DNA of 64,000 nt from Nostoc sp. UHCC 0926 (GCF_028623165.1 NZ_CP117768.1:2852001-2916000), one strand, 5' to 3'; counted from the stretch's first letter, positions 17,007 to 26,697 are shown. Notes: generated from the sequence alone by a model not told the origin. A program made the numbers and translations.

Positions 17007-18116
17007 TTAAATAATATGTTTAAAGATTACTTTTAGTAAATCCCCTTGTGTAAAAGGCTTAATTAAATAGCCTGATGCTCTGACCATCTTAGCTTTAGCT
17101 CTATCTAGAAATCCTACTTTTCCTGACACCATAATCACGGGTGTATTTTTAAAATGTGAGTGTTTACGCAGCAAAGAGCAGAGTTCATATCCGTCTAAAT
17201 TAGGCATTGAAATATCCAACAAAATTATGTCGGGTTTTGTGCGAATAATCTGCATTAAAGCTTTTAAAGAATCTGTGACTCCGACAACAGAAAAGGTTTG
17301 CTCATCTAAATAACTCTTAATAGCATTCAATACTGTAGGACTGTCATCAATACAAAAGATTGTGTAGACTTTTTTATCAACAGGCGGTTGGGTGATTCGT
17401 TGATCTCTATGTTCATTAGTATTAATAGAGTAGGCTGGTGGTTTATAGCTGTTTGTTCTAGACGACTTTGGTGTAGTTTTAGGTTTCAGCTCATTTATTT
17501 GGAACAATTGTGAGGGGTGCAATTGAGAAGTTGGTGATGTCTGACGATAAGTCGCTTCTCTACCAGAGGCTTCTCTTTCAGAGACACCAACGCTTCGGGG
17601 TGTTTGACATCGTTCAACTAGTAAGCGGAGATTTAGATGACAAAACTTTGGCATGTCATCCAGAAAGCTTTCAGGAATAAATTCATAACTCCCCTCTTCT
17701 AAGTTAAGAAATGACTCCAGAACTTCTAGCGCCAATTCCTCTATCAGTATCGCCGCTTGAAAGGGACTGATATATTTCTGATTGACTAACCAGCAAATAG
17801 CCAGATAATCTGGATTTGGTATTGCCTGATTTTCAATACCAGTTTCAAATATCGCCCGCAACTGTTCCTTGATTCCGCCAGGGAGAGTAGAAATTTCCTG
17901 ACTCAAGCGTTGCAAATTCCTGTAAAGCGGCTCAAACATTTTCTCTGAGTAGGAGGCATAAATGAGTTTACCCTCGTCCACATATATAGACCAACAGCCT
18001 GACGTGCTAAACACCTGCAAACAACCAGTAACCGACTTACCAGTGATTTTTTTCAACAGAGATAAAGGCTGGAGCTTTTGGAAAAATCTGTATCTACTAA
18101 TCGGAAGTGTCTTCAT
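17007..18116 (-). CDS. PatA/PixG-like response regulator (DUF4388 + receiver)
   Basis: A 369-residue protein. The N-terminal PatA-type DUF4388 domain spans about residues 5-175 (LSLLKKITGKSVTGCLQVFS, WSIYVDEGKLIYASY, NPDYLAICWLVNQKYISPFQ). A low-complexity linker follows, then a CheY-like receiver at about 250-369 with the acidic pair (CIDDSPTVL), the phosphorylated Asp (DIILLDISMPNLDGYELC) and the conserved Lys (YLIKPFTQGDL). PatA-family proteins act in heterocyst patterning or head phototaxis/chemotaxis-like operons. The next gene downstream is a ruined CheY-like gene and no CheW, MCP or CheA follows, so the operon seems lost. The linker (about residues 172-196) contains an inserted palindromic repeat. 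Confidence 0.88.
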   Translation of the reverse strand: MKTLPISRYRFFQKLQPLSLLKKITGKSVTGCLQVFSTSGCWSIYVDEGKLIYASYSEKMFEPLYRNLQRLSQEISTLPGGIKEQLRAIFETGIENQAIPNPDYLAICWLVNQKYISPFQAAILIEELALEVLESFLNLEEGSYEFIPESFLDDMPKFCHLNLRLLVERCQTPRSVGVSEREASGREATYRQTSPTSQLHPSQLFQINELKPKTTPKSSRTNSYKPPAYSINTNEHRDQRITQPPVDKKVYTIFCIDDSPTVLNAIKSYLDEQTFSVVGVTDSLKALMQIIRTKPDIILLDISMPNLDGYELCSLLRKHSHFKNTPVIMVSGKVGFLDRAKAKMVRASGYLIKPFTQGDLLKVIFKHII

Positions 18117-18682
18117 TGAGATGGCTCTGGAATAAAATTAACATTTGCAGGCAAAATTAGTGAATTACCTTATCGGAATTCACCGCGACTTTGTTGGAAG
18201 TACTATCAGATAAATATAGCGGTCACATTTGAGTTAGTACAGAGATTCCACACCCCCCAACTCCTAATTCACCAATCTCTGTTAAGCTATAAGGCACGAA
18301 TTACAACTAAACCAATTCATGTTATAGCCCAATAGCAAAATCGCCTGACTGGTTGCCAGGATATAGTATTTCAAAAATTAGATTGGTTTTCTGTATCTTT
18401 CGCTAATCTAGCCGATCTAACAGTAGCTCAAGTGTGACGCACACACCATTGGCTCTCGCCCATCAGTCACAAAAGTATCATTGTTATCCGTATTTTGCAG
18501 CCTAAAATTGTACATACTTTAGTTATCTTACAAAAGTTGTTCTGCCCCGGATGCTAAAGTTTAGAGCGACCAAAACCTACAAAAATGTAGACGTAAAGGG
18601 ATTTCCTCAAGGCTTTTAGGCATTAAGTCCGCGCTGACGAACTATGTTTTCGTAGCCGTGACAAAAGTCGTCGGCACTTTTG
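18117..18682. other. Spacer without a recognised gene
   Basis: About 570 bases upstream of the PatA-like gene. No ORF with a familiar product. It should contain that gene's promoter near 18120-18250. Nothing else stood out apart from AT-rich sequence and the hairpin CTAGAAGTT/AACTTCTAG at its right edge (18683-18713). Confidence 0.4.
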
Positions 18683-19150
18683 CTAGAAGTTTATTCTTGA
18701 GGGGAACTTCTAGAGTTGAGGCTGCGTTATGCGCGGCATCGTCTCACGCCACTTGACGCCAGTCCGCTCAAGTCGGGATACCCTTTCGGCAGTTCCTCCT
18801 GGGGGAAACCCCCATCGCCCTTGGCGTCTCCCCTTGGGAGAAGACCGGACTGCCTCACCACACGCCTGGCTCTTCTACTTGGGGAAACCCCAGACGCAAG
18901 GGTAGCGTAGCGTTAGCGACGTAAGAGCGTCTGACTCGCTACCACAACTCTTAGAGACGCGCAAGGGACGCTATCGCCCTTGGCGTCTCCCCTGGGAGAA
19001 GACCGCAGTGGCTCCCCTTCTCCCATCTGTGAGAGGCTAGCACCTGCCGTAGGATGCCCGTTCGCGTAGCGTCTCCTTTAGGAGAAGGGCTGTAAGGAAG
19101 AAGACCACACTCCCTCACTGCGCTGGCCTCTCAGGAATGGGCGCTCCGCT
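18683..19150. repeat. GC-rich cluster of palindromic repeats
   Basis: A dense run of Nostoc-type short palindromes (GGTAGCGTAGCGTTAGCGAC, CTTAGAGACGCGCAAGGGAC, CCTTGGCGTCTCCCC). GC content is well above the surroundings. The stretch 18872-19120 is closely repeated at 42971-43225. The 64-codon ORF inside (18716-18910) is repeat-derived and not counted as a gene. Confidence 0.8.
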
Positions 19151-19918
19151 ACTAAGTACTGGGCAAGAAATTCTTACTTTTGTTCTTGGTTAGGGTTCTA
19201 ATCCCCATCCAAATCTTTCCAGTCCTCAGTCTTTAATCCCCAATAAAGAGTTCAATGTCTTACTTAGGTTTGTGATTGTAGAGCAACTCTTAGTGTTGGG
19301 ATTGGGCAAAATTATCACTTGCACAACAAGAATGGTAACCTCCGACCAAGAATGAGTTAGCTGATAATTGCCGCCATGATGGTGTGTGGTGAGATGCACA
19401 GGCAACCAAATCAGCAGAAGGGAATCTCTTCATAAGCACTGGAAACGGGTTCTAATGTTGTGTGGGGCTAAATAGTCACCCTACACTGGAGTGACAAATT
19501 CGAGAACTTACAGCGATATTCTTGATTGCTAGTACATACCTGCAAAATAGCTATTTTCAGCTAGATGGTAGATAACAAGTAACGTACTCACTAAAATTCA
19601 GATTACTATAATTTTCAAAAAAAGTTAGCAGAAATATATAAACTTCATGATAAATCAGTAAAGTAAACATGAAAACTAATTAATATAATCTTCCAGTATT
19701 TATTTGTTCAGATGTCCTGAAAGACTGAAAATGTACAGTAAAAGATAATTTTGTCTGCTTATTGAATTACACTTATAAATGAGTGAATCATTTTATGGTA
19801 GCAATTTACCATAAAAATCTCAAGTTTTAAAAGTCACAAATATAAATACAAAGTTGTACGCGTAGGCGTAGCCCGTGGTAGACATCGCATTCATTAACCC
19901 ATAAGATATATGTAGCAA
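19151..19918. other. Spacer without a recognised gene
   Basis: About 770 bases. The first half has moderate GC with no ORF; the second half (19540-19860) is very AT-rich. Near 19859-19888 is a small repeat (CGTAGGCGTAGCCCGTGGTA) almost identical to the insertion found inside the desaturase gene at about 62919. No known RNA family recognised. Confidence 0.45.
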
Positions 19919-19947
19919 AAAGACGCAAAGAAATTCTTTGCGTCTTT
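19919..19947 (-). terminator. Rho-independent terminator of the 4-TM protein gene
   Basis: Perfect 12-bp stem AAAGACGCAAAG (19919-19930) / CTTTGCGTCTTT (19936-19947), 5-base loop. On the minus strand it is followed by TTTTTGC, a U-run in the direction of the gene that ends at 19998. Confidence 0.8.
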
Positions 19948-19997
19948 GACGTGAGATTTAGAAGTGAATAATCTCACTGTTATACTTCGTCATTTAC

Positions 19998-20489
19998 TTA
20001 AAATTGCTCCCGCCAGCACCAGCTTAAAAGTGTACCACCAGCCACCAGCTTAACTACTTCCAGTACCCAATAACTGCCGTGTAGCAAATTCATTGTCGAT
20101 GGAATAGCAGCAGCAGCTTCAAATAGGTTGAGTTGAACTCCTATAGCGCACATTTGCGGAGTTAAGAAATATGTGTCAAGCATAGCTATAGTTAGTAGCA
20201 GCCCAGATAAAACAATACTGCCAATACGCCAGTGATATCGGATTTTGCCCAAAGCTAGTGCCCCAGTCAATACTACAGCAGCAGATAATAATTCCATCCG
20301 ATTGAAGTTCCAAAAAATCGTATAGCCTGCTGTGGTAAAACCTGCTTGGCTCATCATCCCAGAAAGATAAAGACTAGGCATAATTACCCAATCTAAAACT
20401 AGACTAGCACTGAGCCAAAAGCCCAAAGTCAATATGATCGCAGTTTGCCAAATTGGTCGTTTGAATTCAAGGCTAGAAATAGCAGTCAT
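19998..20489 (-). CDS. Four-helix integral membrane protein (DUF4149-like)
   Basis: A 163-residue, very hydrophobic protein with four membrane spans: TAIILTLGFWLSASLVLDWV, LLSAAVVLTGALALG, IGSIVLSGLLLTIAMLDTYF and SYWVLEVVKLVAGGTLLSW. The layout (long loop after helix 1 with MPSLYLSGMM and GYTIFWNFNRME) resembles DUF4149-type proteins, but this is a weak match from memory. No catalytic residues evident. Single gene with its own terminator at 19919-19947. Confidence 0.65.
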   Translation of the reverse strand: MTAISSLEFKRPIWQTAIILTLGFWLSASLVLDWVIMPSLYLSGMMSQAGFTTAGYTIFWNFNRMELLSAAVVLTGALALGKIRYHWRIGSIVLSGLLLTIAMLDTYFLTPQMCAIGVQLNLFEAAAAIPSTMNLLHGSYWVLEVVKLVAGGTLLSWCWREQF

Positions 20490-20846
20490 AAAATAATTGC
20501 GTGTGTTGTATTCTTAGTTTCTAACTTCTTCCGCTGTTTGACAAGAAATATCAACTAACCTTTACAAAGCGATCGCTCTTAATTCATTCTTAATCGAATC
20601 CCAAGATTTTTTAAACTTAGTTGAGAAATATTAAGATATTTTAAAAATTAATTGAAATATATTTTGTCTGTTAGAAATACCCATTTTTTATATTGAAAGT
20701 AACTGGTCAAGCAATATCGGATATTAAAGCAGACACTTCAGTAATTGCGATAATCACACCAAATATACCTTTCCTAAGTCAATCTGAAGATTTGAGTGAA
20801 TACAAATGACAAAGAGATATGAAAATCCTTATTTGAGTATGAAGGG

Positions 20847-21971
20847 TTAGCTTAGTTGACGACGAAATTGGTTAATACTAATAGATAAAAGCACTATGGC
20901 AAAAACCAAAAGTGCGATCGCATTCAACCAAAGTACGTCCAAACCTGAGCCTTTGAGCAGTATCCCCCGGACAATCGCTACATAATGACGTAGAGGATTT
21001 AGTAGCGATATATACTTCAATATTAAAGGCATATTTTCAACGGGAGAGATTGCACCGGAAAGTTGAATCAATGGTAAATTAATAAAAAATGATGTCAGTA
21101 CAACTTGTTGCTGAGTACGACATATTGTTGCCAGCATAATCCCAATGCCAATTCCTACAAATAAATAAAGTCCTGATAGTCCTAAAAATAGAAAAGCATT
21201 ACCTCGAAAAGGCACTCCAAAAACTAATCTTCCCAAATTTAAAGCTAAGATGACATCGCCCATCAACAGAATAAACAGCGGCACAATTTTAGCTAACAAA
21301 ATTTCCCAAGCTTCAGCTGGAGTCATTAACAGTTGTTCAAGAGTTCCTGTATCCTTTTCTCGGACAACTGTGATTGAAGAAACCAAAGAACTAATTAGTG
21401 TTAAAACTACTCCCAAAACTCCTGGGATGAAAAACCAACTACTCACTAGTCCAGGATTATAAAGAAAGGTTGTTTCCGGGTTAATTAATGCTGGTGCTTG
21501 ATTAGATGAAAAGCGCTGATTAAATTGAGAAATAATCTGATTTAAATAACCTTGAGCAATGCCAGCAGTATTAGCATCTACTGCATCAACTAAAATCTGT
21601 ATGTCGGCTGGTTTCTCTTCGGATAAATGGCGGTTAAAATCGTAAGGAATTACCAACCCCGCTGTGATTTTTCCCTGCCGTACTTGCTCACCCAAATCCT
21701 GATCGTTTAACAGATATTTTTCAACGACAAAGACTTTATTTTCAGTTAATTCAGCAACTAGCTCTCGGCTTTCATAAGTATTAGCATAATCAACGATTCC
21801 TAATTTCAGATAATGCACATCTGGATTCAGAGAGAACCCATAAATTAGCATTTGGATTGTGGGAGGAATTATCAATAATACTAGTGTTTCTTTACTCCTC
21901 AATATTTGGTGAAATTCTTTAATTGCTAAACTCCAGAATCGGCTATTGAACAATCTTTGGATTAATTTCAT
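20847..21971 (-). CDS. ABC-2 type permease (YbhR/YhhJ-like), last gene of export operon
   Basis: A 374-residue ABC-2 permease. It has one N-terminal membrane helix (TLVLLIIPPTIQMLIYGFSL), a large external domain (about 45-180), then five membrane helices (WFFIPGVLGVVLTLISSLVS, IVPLFILLMGDVILALNLG, and others). The characteristic TVVREKDTGTLEQLLMTPAE coupling motif and the C-terminal SPVENMPLILKYISLLNPLRH block are present. With the neighbouring permease, ATPase and HlyD-type protein it should form a YbhGFSR-like tripartite exporter of drugs or lipophilic compounds. Separated by about 200 bases of repeats from the preceding permease. Confidence 0.9.
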   Translation of the reverse strand: MKLIQRLFNSRFWSLAIKEFHQILRSKETLVLLIIPPTIQMLIYGFSLNPDVHYLKLGIVDYANTYESRELVAELTENKVFVVEKYLLNDQDLGEQVRQGKITAGLVIPYDFNRHLSEEKPADIQILVDAVDANTAGIAQGYLNQIISQFNQRFSSNQAPALINPETTFLYNPGLVSSWFFIPGVLGVVLTLISSLVSSITVVREKDTGTLEQLLMTPAEAWEILLAKIVPLFILLMGDVILALNLGRLVFGVPFRGNAFLFLGLSGLYLFVGIGIGIMLATICRTQQQVVLTSFFINLPLIQLSGAISPVENMPLILKYISLLNPLRHYVAIVRGILLKGSGLDVLWLNAIALLVFAIVLLSISINQFRRQLS

Positions 21972-22008
21972 GGTTAATTTATTTCTAAATTATAAAAAGG
22001 GTATATAT

Positions 22009-22145
22009 AGAGACGCGATTAATCGCGTCTGTACAGGAGTTAGGAGGAGAGACGCGATTAATCGCGTCTGTACAGGAGTTAAAGAAGCTTTCTATCTGGC
22101 TTTCAGAGTGAGGTGCTGTACTTGATTTAGTTGCAAACTGCTGTA
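22009..22145. repeat. Two tandem ATTAATCGCGTCTGTACAGG units plus a dispersed element end
   Basis: GAGACGCGATTAATCGCGTC is followed by TGTACAGGAGTTA, then the same again about 38 bases later; each unit is a perfect GACGCGATTAATCGCGTC palindrome. Directly after (22085-22145) is CTATCTGGCTTTCAGAG...CAAACTGCTGTAT, which recurs in diverged form at 41410-41471. The repeats sit inside the export operon, between the two permease genes. Confidence 0.75.
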
Positions 22146-22176
22146 TAAAAGAATAAATATAATATTCAGGTAATGA

Positions 22177-23316
22177 TTAATCTGATAATTGCATTCGTTT
22201 TAATATCCCACGGGCTGCATTAAATAGCAATAACCCTAAGATAACTAGCATTAAAAATGATAACCAGACCCCTGCCCACCCAGTGCCGCGTACATAGGCA
22301 TCACGAGTAATTTCAATATAATAACGTGCTGGAACAATATAAGTAATTAGTGAGAGTGGAAAGGGTATATTACTAAGCGGATAAATGAATCCACTTAGTA
22401 ATAAAGATGTCAAAAAACCTAGTAACGCAATAGTCTGGACGGCAGCATTTTGAGTGGGAGAGCGAATCCCAATTAATAAACCAAACATAGTACTATCTAT
22501 CAAAAACATTAGTGTACCCATTAATAATGGCGTTGGATCTCCAGCTAGTGTCAATTGCCAAATTATTACACTCATGATCATAATAAGTGAAGCTTCGCTA
22601 ATTCCAATTAGTAGGTAAGCTAAAGCTTTTCCTAAAATGAATTCTTCAGCGCTGAGGCTAGAAGTATAAACTTGTAATATTGTCCCCTTTTCTTTTTCCC
22701 GCACCATAGCAATTGCTGTTAATAATGAGGGAAAAATCCATAAAATCACTGCGAAAACACCTGGCACTATTGAAAGAGACTCTTTTCTTCCTGGATTAAA
22801 CCAGAGGCGGACATGGGCAATAACTTTATCAGATGAAGGTTGGAAGCCAGAATTTTGAAGAAAGAACCTTGTTGTTGCTTGAATACTGTTTTTGATAACT
22901 CGTGCGTTATTAACATCAGTTCCATCAACTAAAATTTGTACTGTGCTAGTTAAACCAGATTTAATACGACGACTGAAATCTGGGGGAATGACCACAGCAG
23001 CTTTTGCAAGTCCCTGATCAATTGCCCATTCAGGATTTTGGATTTTAGGTTTTGCATTTGAATTAAAAAGCGGAAAGCTATGATTATTAATTTGTTCAAA
23101 TTGATTGGTCGCAAATAAACGCTCAGTATAAGCACGACTAAGGGGACTGATGTCAAAATCTTGTACAAATAAGGGAATATTTTTAGATTCTAATCGAATA
23201 GCAAAACCGAAGATAATTAAGCTGATAAATGGTAGGATAAATGCTAGTGCTAAAGTAAAGCGATCGCGCTGAAATTGGGCTAATTCCTTGCGACATTGAG
23301 ATAAAATTCGTTTCAT
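22177..23316 (-). CDS. ABC-2 type permease (YbhS-like)
   Basis: A 379-residue ABC-2 permease, paralogous in build to the next gene. The first membrane helix is FTLALAFILPFISLIIFGFA. An external domain (about 40-170) contains VQILVDGTDVNNARVIKN. A membrane bundle follows with AMVREKEKGTILQVYTSSL as the coupling motif, LGFLTSLLLSGFIYPLSNI, and the C-terminal IVPARYYIEITRDAYVRGTG. It lies 10 bases from the ATPase gene and is surely cotranscribed. It would pair with the other permease as a heterodimeric pore. Confidence 0.9.
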   Translation of the reverse strand: MKRILSQCRKELAQFQRDRFTLALAFILPFISLIIFGFAIRLESKNIPLFVQDFDISPLSRAYTERLFATNQFEQINNHSFPLFNSNAKPKIQNPEWAIDQGLAKAAVVIPPDFSRRIKSGLTSTVQILVDGTDVNNARVIKNSIQATTRFFLQNSGFQPSSDKVIAHVRLWFNPGRKESLSIVPGVFAVILWIFPSLLTAIAMVREKEKGTILQVYTSSLSAEEFILGKALAYLLIGISEASLIMIMSVIIWQLTLAGDPTPLLMGTLMFLIDSTMFGLLIGIRSPTQNAAVQTIALLGFLTSLLLSGFIYPLSNIPFPLSLITYIVPARYYIEITRDAYVRGTGWAGVWLSFLMLVILGLLLFNAARGILKRMQLSD

Positions 23317-23326
23317 GTGTTATTGG

Positions 23327-25378
23327 TCATTTGTCCTTAGTTGTTAATTCTCCCCCTACCTCCCTTTCCTCTTCTTGAGTCCGTTGTACAATACCAATAA
23401 ATGCATCTTCGAGAGAAAAGGGAATAGGTCGCAGAGAGCGAATATTAATCTTCTGTGTTTGTAAAATTGAGCGGATATAGGGAATATCTGAGTCTGGATG
23501 ATCGAGAACAAGGTGTAAGCGATCGCCAAAAATTGATACTCGCCACGGTGCCAACTGAGTTTTGAGTAAATTAGAGGCATCTTGGGTTTTATCGGTTACA
23601 ACCTCCACCAGTTGACCGGGTTGAGCAGCTTTAATCTGACTCGGCGAACCCTGTGTCACCACTTCACCCGCCACCATAAACCCCATCCTGTTACATTGTT
23701 CTGCTTCTTCTAAATAATGGGTAGTCACCAGTACTGCTGTACCTGCTCTGGCAAACTCATTAATCAATCGCCAGAACTGACGACGTGCTAAGGGGTCTAC
23801 TCCTGATGTCGGTTCATCTAAAAACAAAATTTCTGGCTCGTGCATCACTGAAGCGCCAAAAGCTACCCGTTGCTTCCATCCTCCTGGTAGTTGTCCTGTA
23901 AGCATATTTTCTCTGCCAACTAAACCACAGGTGGCAAGTACCCAGTCAATTTTGGTGCGGCGTAATCGACTTGGCACACCATAAACTCCACAGTAAAATT
24001 CCAGATTCTGGATAATAGTCAAATCATCGTAGAGGGTGAATTTTTGGCTCATATAACCGATGCGTTGGCGCACAGCCCTACTACGCAGATTCTGAGTTTG
24101 TCCAGCTAAGGAAATTTTCCCGGATGTTGGTTCTAAAAGACCACAGAGAATCTTAATCGTAGTTGTCTTTCCCGCACCATTCGCTCCTAACAAACCGTAA
24201 ATTTCACCATAGCTAACTTCCAAATCTACACTCTTAACTGCCTGGAAGTCGCCAAACACCTTTCTTATTTTATTTGCACCAATAGCAATCGATGAAAAAT
24301 TGGAAATTCTTCTGTCCTCAGTCCCTTTTTTTGTACTGGGAAAAGCCATAAATTCTGGGTCATTGCCAGCTGCACGCAGACGGGAAACAAAAACGTTCTC
24401 TAAGGTAGCGTCAGTAGTTTGAATGCTGTCAAGTTGTAGCCGCTGCTGAGTGAAAATTGTTTGAACTGCCGCTGTACCGACTGCGGCATCTTTAACTAGC
24501 ACATCCAGGCGATCGCCAAAGGTTTGCACATCAACAATTGATGTGTGTTTGTTATTTGTCGCCTCATGTAATACTCGTTCAGCTGCTTCAATGTGCTGAG
24601 TCCGAACTTCCAAACGCTGTAAACCCAGACTCTCTCGCAACTGAGAAAGGGTGCCAATTTGCTGAATTTCGCCTTCATACATTAAAGCAATGCGATCGCA
24701 CCTTTCGGCTTCATCTAAATAAGGTGTCGCCACAACTACTGTCACTCCCTCTGCGGCAATGGCGGCGAGAACATCCCAAAATTCTCGCCGAGATACCGGG
24801 TCAACTCCTGTAGTTGGCTCATCCAACAGTAGAATTTCGGGTTGGGAAATCAAGGCACAGCACAGAGCTAATTTCTGCTTCATCCCACCGGAGAGGCGAC
24901 CAGCCAAGCGATCGCCAAATTTATCCAAACTCATTAATCGCAGATATTTCTGACGACGCCCAAAGAATTGCTGTTCGGGAACTTCCCGCAATCCCGCAGT
25001 GTAACGCAGATTTTCATCAATGCTCAAGTCGAGATACAATGAGAATTGCTGTGTCAAATAACCAATAGATAAACGAGCATCGCGGGGTGGTTTGCCTAAA
25101 ATCTGGATATTGCCAGCAGATGCTTCCATGACCCCACCCAAAATATGGAAGGTGGTTGTTTTTCCCGCACCATCAGGGCCAATTAAGCCAAAGATTTCTC
25201 CCCGTTGGACAGCAAAATCTATTCCCTTAACCGCGACTAATTTTCCATAACGTTTGGACAAACCTTCTACCTGAATTACTTCTGCACCAATTTTGGGATG
25301 ACTTAGTGAATCGCCCAAATCAGCAGATGGCGTGATGGTAGTCATAGAATTTTGGATTGGGGAATTGGAGTATAGCAA
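23327..25378 (-). CDS. Tandem ABC ATPase (YbhF-like, two nucleotide-binding domains)
   Basis: A 683-residue protein with two complete ATPase domains. Domain 1: Walker A GPDGAGKTTT, signature LSGGMKQKLALCCAL, Walker B EILLLDEPTTGVDP. Domain 2 (from about residue 365): GANGAGKTTTIKIL, signature LPGGWKQRVAFGASV (Leu-Pro in place of Leu-Ser), Walker B EILFLDEPTSGVDP. Each ends with a regulatory DUF4162-like segment. It powers the two permeases downstream. The start overlaps nothing, but lies only 3 bases after the HlyD-type gene, which points to tight cotranslation. Confidence 0.93.
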   Translation of the reverse strand: MLYSNSPIQNSMTTITPSADLGDSLSHPKIGAEVIQVEGLSKRYGKLVAVKGIDFAVQRGEIFGLIGPDGAGKTTTFHILGGVMEASAGNIQILGKPPRDARLSIGYLTQQFSLYLDLSIDENLRYTAGLREVPEQQFFGRRQKYLRLMSLDKFGDRLAGRLSGGMKQKLALCCALISQPEILLLDEPTTGVDPVSRREFWDVLAAIAAEGVTVVVATPYLDEAERCDRIALMYEGEIQQIGTLSQLRESLGLQRLEVRTQHIEAAERVLHEATNNKHTSIVDVQTFGDRLDVLVKDAAVGTAAVQTIFTQQRLQLDSIQTTDATLENVFVSRLRAAGNDPEFMAFPSTKKGTEDRRISNFSSIAIGANKIRKVFGDFQAVKSVDLEVSYGEIYGLLGANGAGKTTTIKILCGLLEPTSGKISLAGQTQNLRSRAVRQRIGYMSQKFTLYDDLTIIQNLEFYCGVYGVPSRLRRTKIDWVLATCGLVGRENMLTGQLPGGWKQRVAFGASVMHEPEILFLDEPTSGVDPLARRQFWRLINEFARAGTAVLVTTHYLEEAEQCNRMGFMVAGEVVTQGSPSQIKAAQPGQLVEVVTDKTQDASNLLKTQLAPWRVSIFGDRLHLVLDHPDSDIPYIRSILQTQKINIRSLRPIPFSLEDAFIGIVQRTQEEEREVGGELTTKDK

Positions 25379-25381
25379 AGG

Positions 25382-26650
25382 TCATTTTTTTGCCTCTGGT
25401 ACGATGCTAATCTCAGCATCAGCTGGCATTCCTGGCTTGGCGAATCCATTGGGGTTGTCGATGGTGATTTTGACGCCAAAAACTTGTTTAACTCGGTCTT
25501 GCTGGAAATAAATATTCTCAGGGGTAAAAGATGCTTCGGTGTCAACGGCAGCAATTTTAGCACTCAAGGGTTCTTTGGGTGCTGAATCTAGAAATACCTT
25601 TGCTAACTGACCAACTCGCAGTTTTCCAATTTCGCCTTGGGGGATAAAACCACGTAAATAAACTGTTTTGGGATCAATCACTGTGAGCAGGGTTTTGCCA
25701 GTGGTAACAACTGCTCCTGGTTCTACACTCCGGCTGACGACTACGCCTTCAATTGGGCTTTTCACATTCAGGTAAGCAATCTGGGCTTTAGTTTCTTGCT
25801 GAGAAGCTTTGGCATTGGCGACATCAGCTTGAGCTGCGGCTAGTTTTAAGCGTGTCTGTGCCAATTGGGCGCGTAATCCACCTAGTTGGGCGTTACGAAT
25901 AGAAGGATTTAACGCTGTGCTTTGGGCTTGAGTCAATTGTCCTTGGGCAGAATTGACTAATTTCCGATAAGAATTTACTGCTGCTTGACGTGATTTCAGG
26001 GTAGCAAGGGCAGTTTCAAGGCTGGTTTGGGCTTGGTCAAATTGTTGCTGGGTAACAGCTCCGTCAGCAACCAATTTAGTGTAGCGATCGCGATTTATTT
26101 GCGCGAATTTCAATTCTGATTTGGCTTGTTCTACTTGAGCGATCGCTTGATTTAGTTGCGCCTGAACTGAAGCAATCGATGACTCAGCTTGAAAAATCTG
26201 ACCTTTGGCATCTCCTCGCGCCTGTTGTAAAGAAAGCTGATTTTCCATAATCTGACTTTCTAGGATATTGATTTGCAACCGCGCCTGTTCTTCTTGTTTG
26301 CGGATGGAATCTAAACGAGCATCTGCACCCTGAAGTTGTGCTTGAATTTCTGCATCATCCAACTTCACAATCACTTGATCTTTATGGACTGCATCCCCTT
26401 CTCGCACCGCTACTGACTCGATTCGACCCGCTACTTTTGCACCAATGTCAGTTTCATAGCCTTCAATGCGACCACCGAACCGCAGCGCGTTAGTTTGCGA
26501 GTGCGGTAAGAGAAAAAACCAGGTTATTACACCTGCACCTATGAGTAATAGGGCTACGGGGATAAGCACGCGAGGAGACGGTTTACCCTTTTTTTTCTCC
26601 GGTACAGCAGCATCAATGGGTTCTTGGGGTGGTGAGATTGACTGACTCAT
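25382..26650 (-). CDS. HlyD-family membrane-fusion protein (YbhG-like)
   Basis: A 422-residue periplasmic adaptor, first gene of the export operon. A short cytoplasmic, Lys-rich N-terminus (EKKKGKPSPR) is followed by one membrane anchor (VLIPVALLLIGAGVITWFFL). The lipoyl half-motif (GAKVAGRIESVAVREGDAVH) comes next, then a long coiled-coil hairpin (about 100-280, Gln/Ala-rich, e.g. QAQLNQAIAQVEQAKSEL). The second lipoyl half (VKSPIEGVVVSRSVEPGAVV) and beta-barrel (LAKVFLDSAPKEPL) complete it. It links the inner-membrane ABC pore to an outer-membrane channel that is not encoded here. Substrate unknown. Confidence 0.92.
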   Translation of the reverse strand: MSQSISPPQEPIDAAVPEKKKGKPSPRVLIPVALLLIGAGVITWFFLLPHSQTNALRFGGRIEGYETDIGAKVAGRIESVAVREGDAVHKDQVIVKLDDAEIQAQLQGADARLDSIRKQEEQARLQINILESQIMENQLSLQQARGDAKGQIFQAESSIASVQAQLNQAIAQVEQAKSELKFAQINRDRYTKLVADGAVTQQQFDQAQTSLETALATLKSRQAAVNSYRKLVNSAQGQLTQAQSTALNPSIRNAQLGGLRAQLAQTRLKLAAAQADVANAKASQQETKAQIAYLNVKSPIEGVVVSRSVEPGAVVTTGKTLLTVIDPKTVYLRGFIPQGEIGKLRVGQLAKVFLDSAPKEPLSAKIAAVDTEASFTPENIYFQQDRVKQVFGVKITIDNPNGFAKPGMPADAEISIVPEAKK

Positions 26651-26697
26651 ATTGGAGTGGGGAAGAATATCAGAATGACGGTTATAAATTGGTTAGA

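Noticed and set aside
18716..18910. 64-codon ORF
   Set aside because: Lies entirely in the GC-rich palindromic repeat cluster; the composition is set by repeats.
19190..19215. GGGTTCTAATCCCC as a tRNA T-arm
   Set aside because: No acceptor, D- or anticodon arms could be folded around it.
24538..25068. Plus-strand ORFs opposite the tandem ABC ATPase
   Set aside because: Shadows of a gene with complete Walker A, signature and Walker B motifs in both domains.
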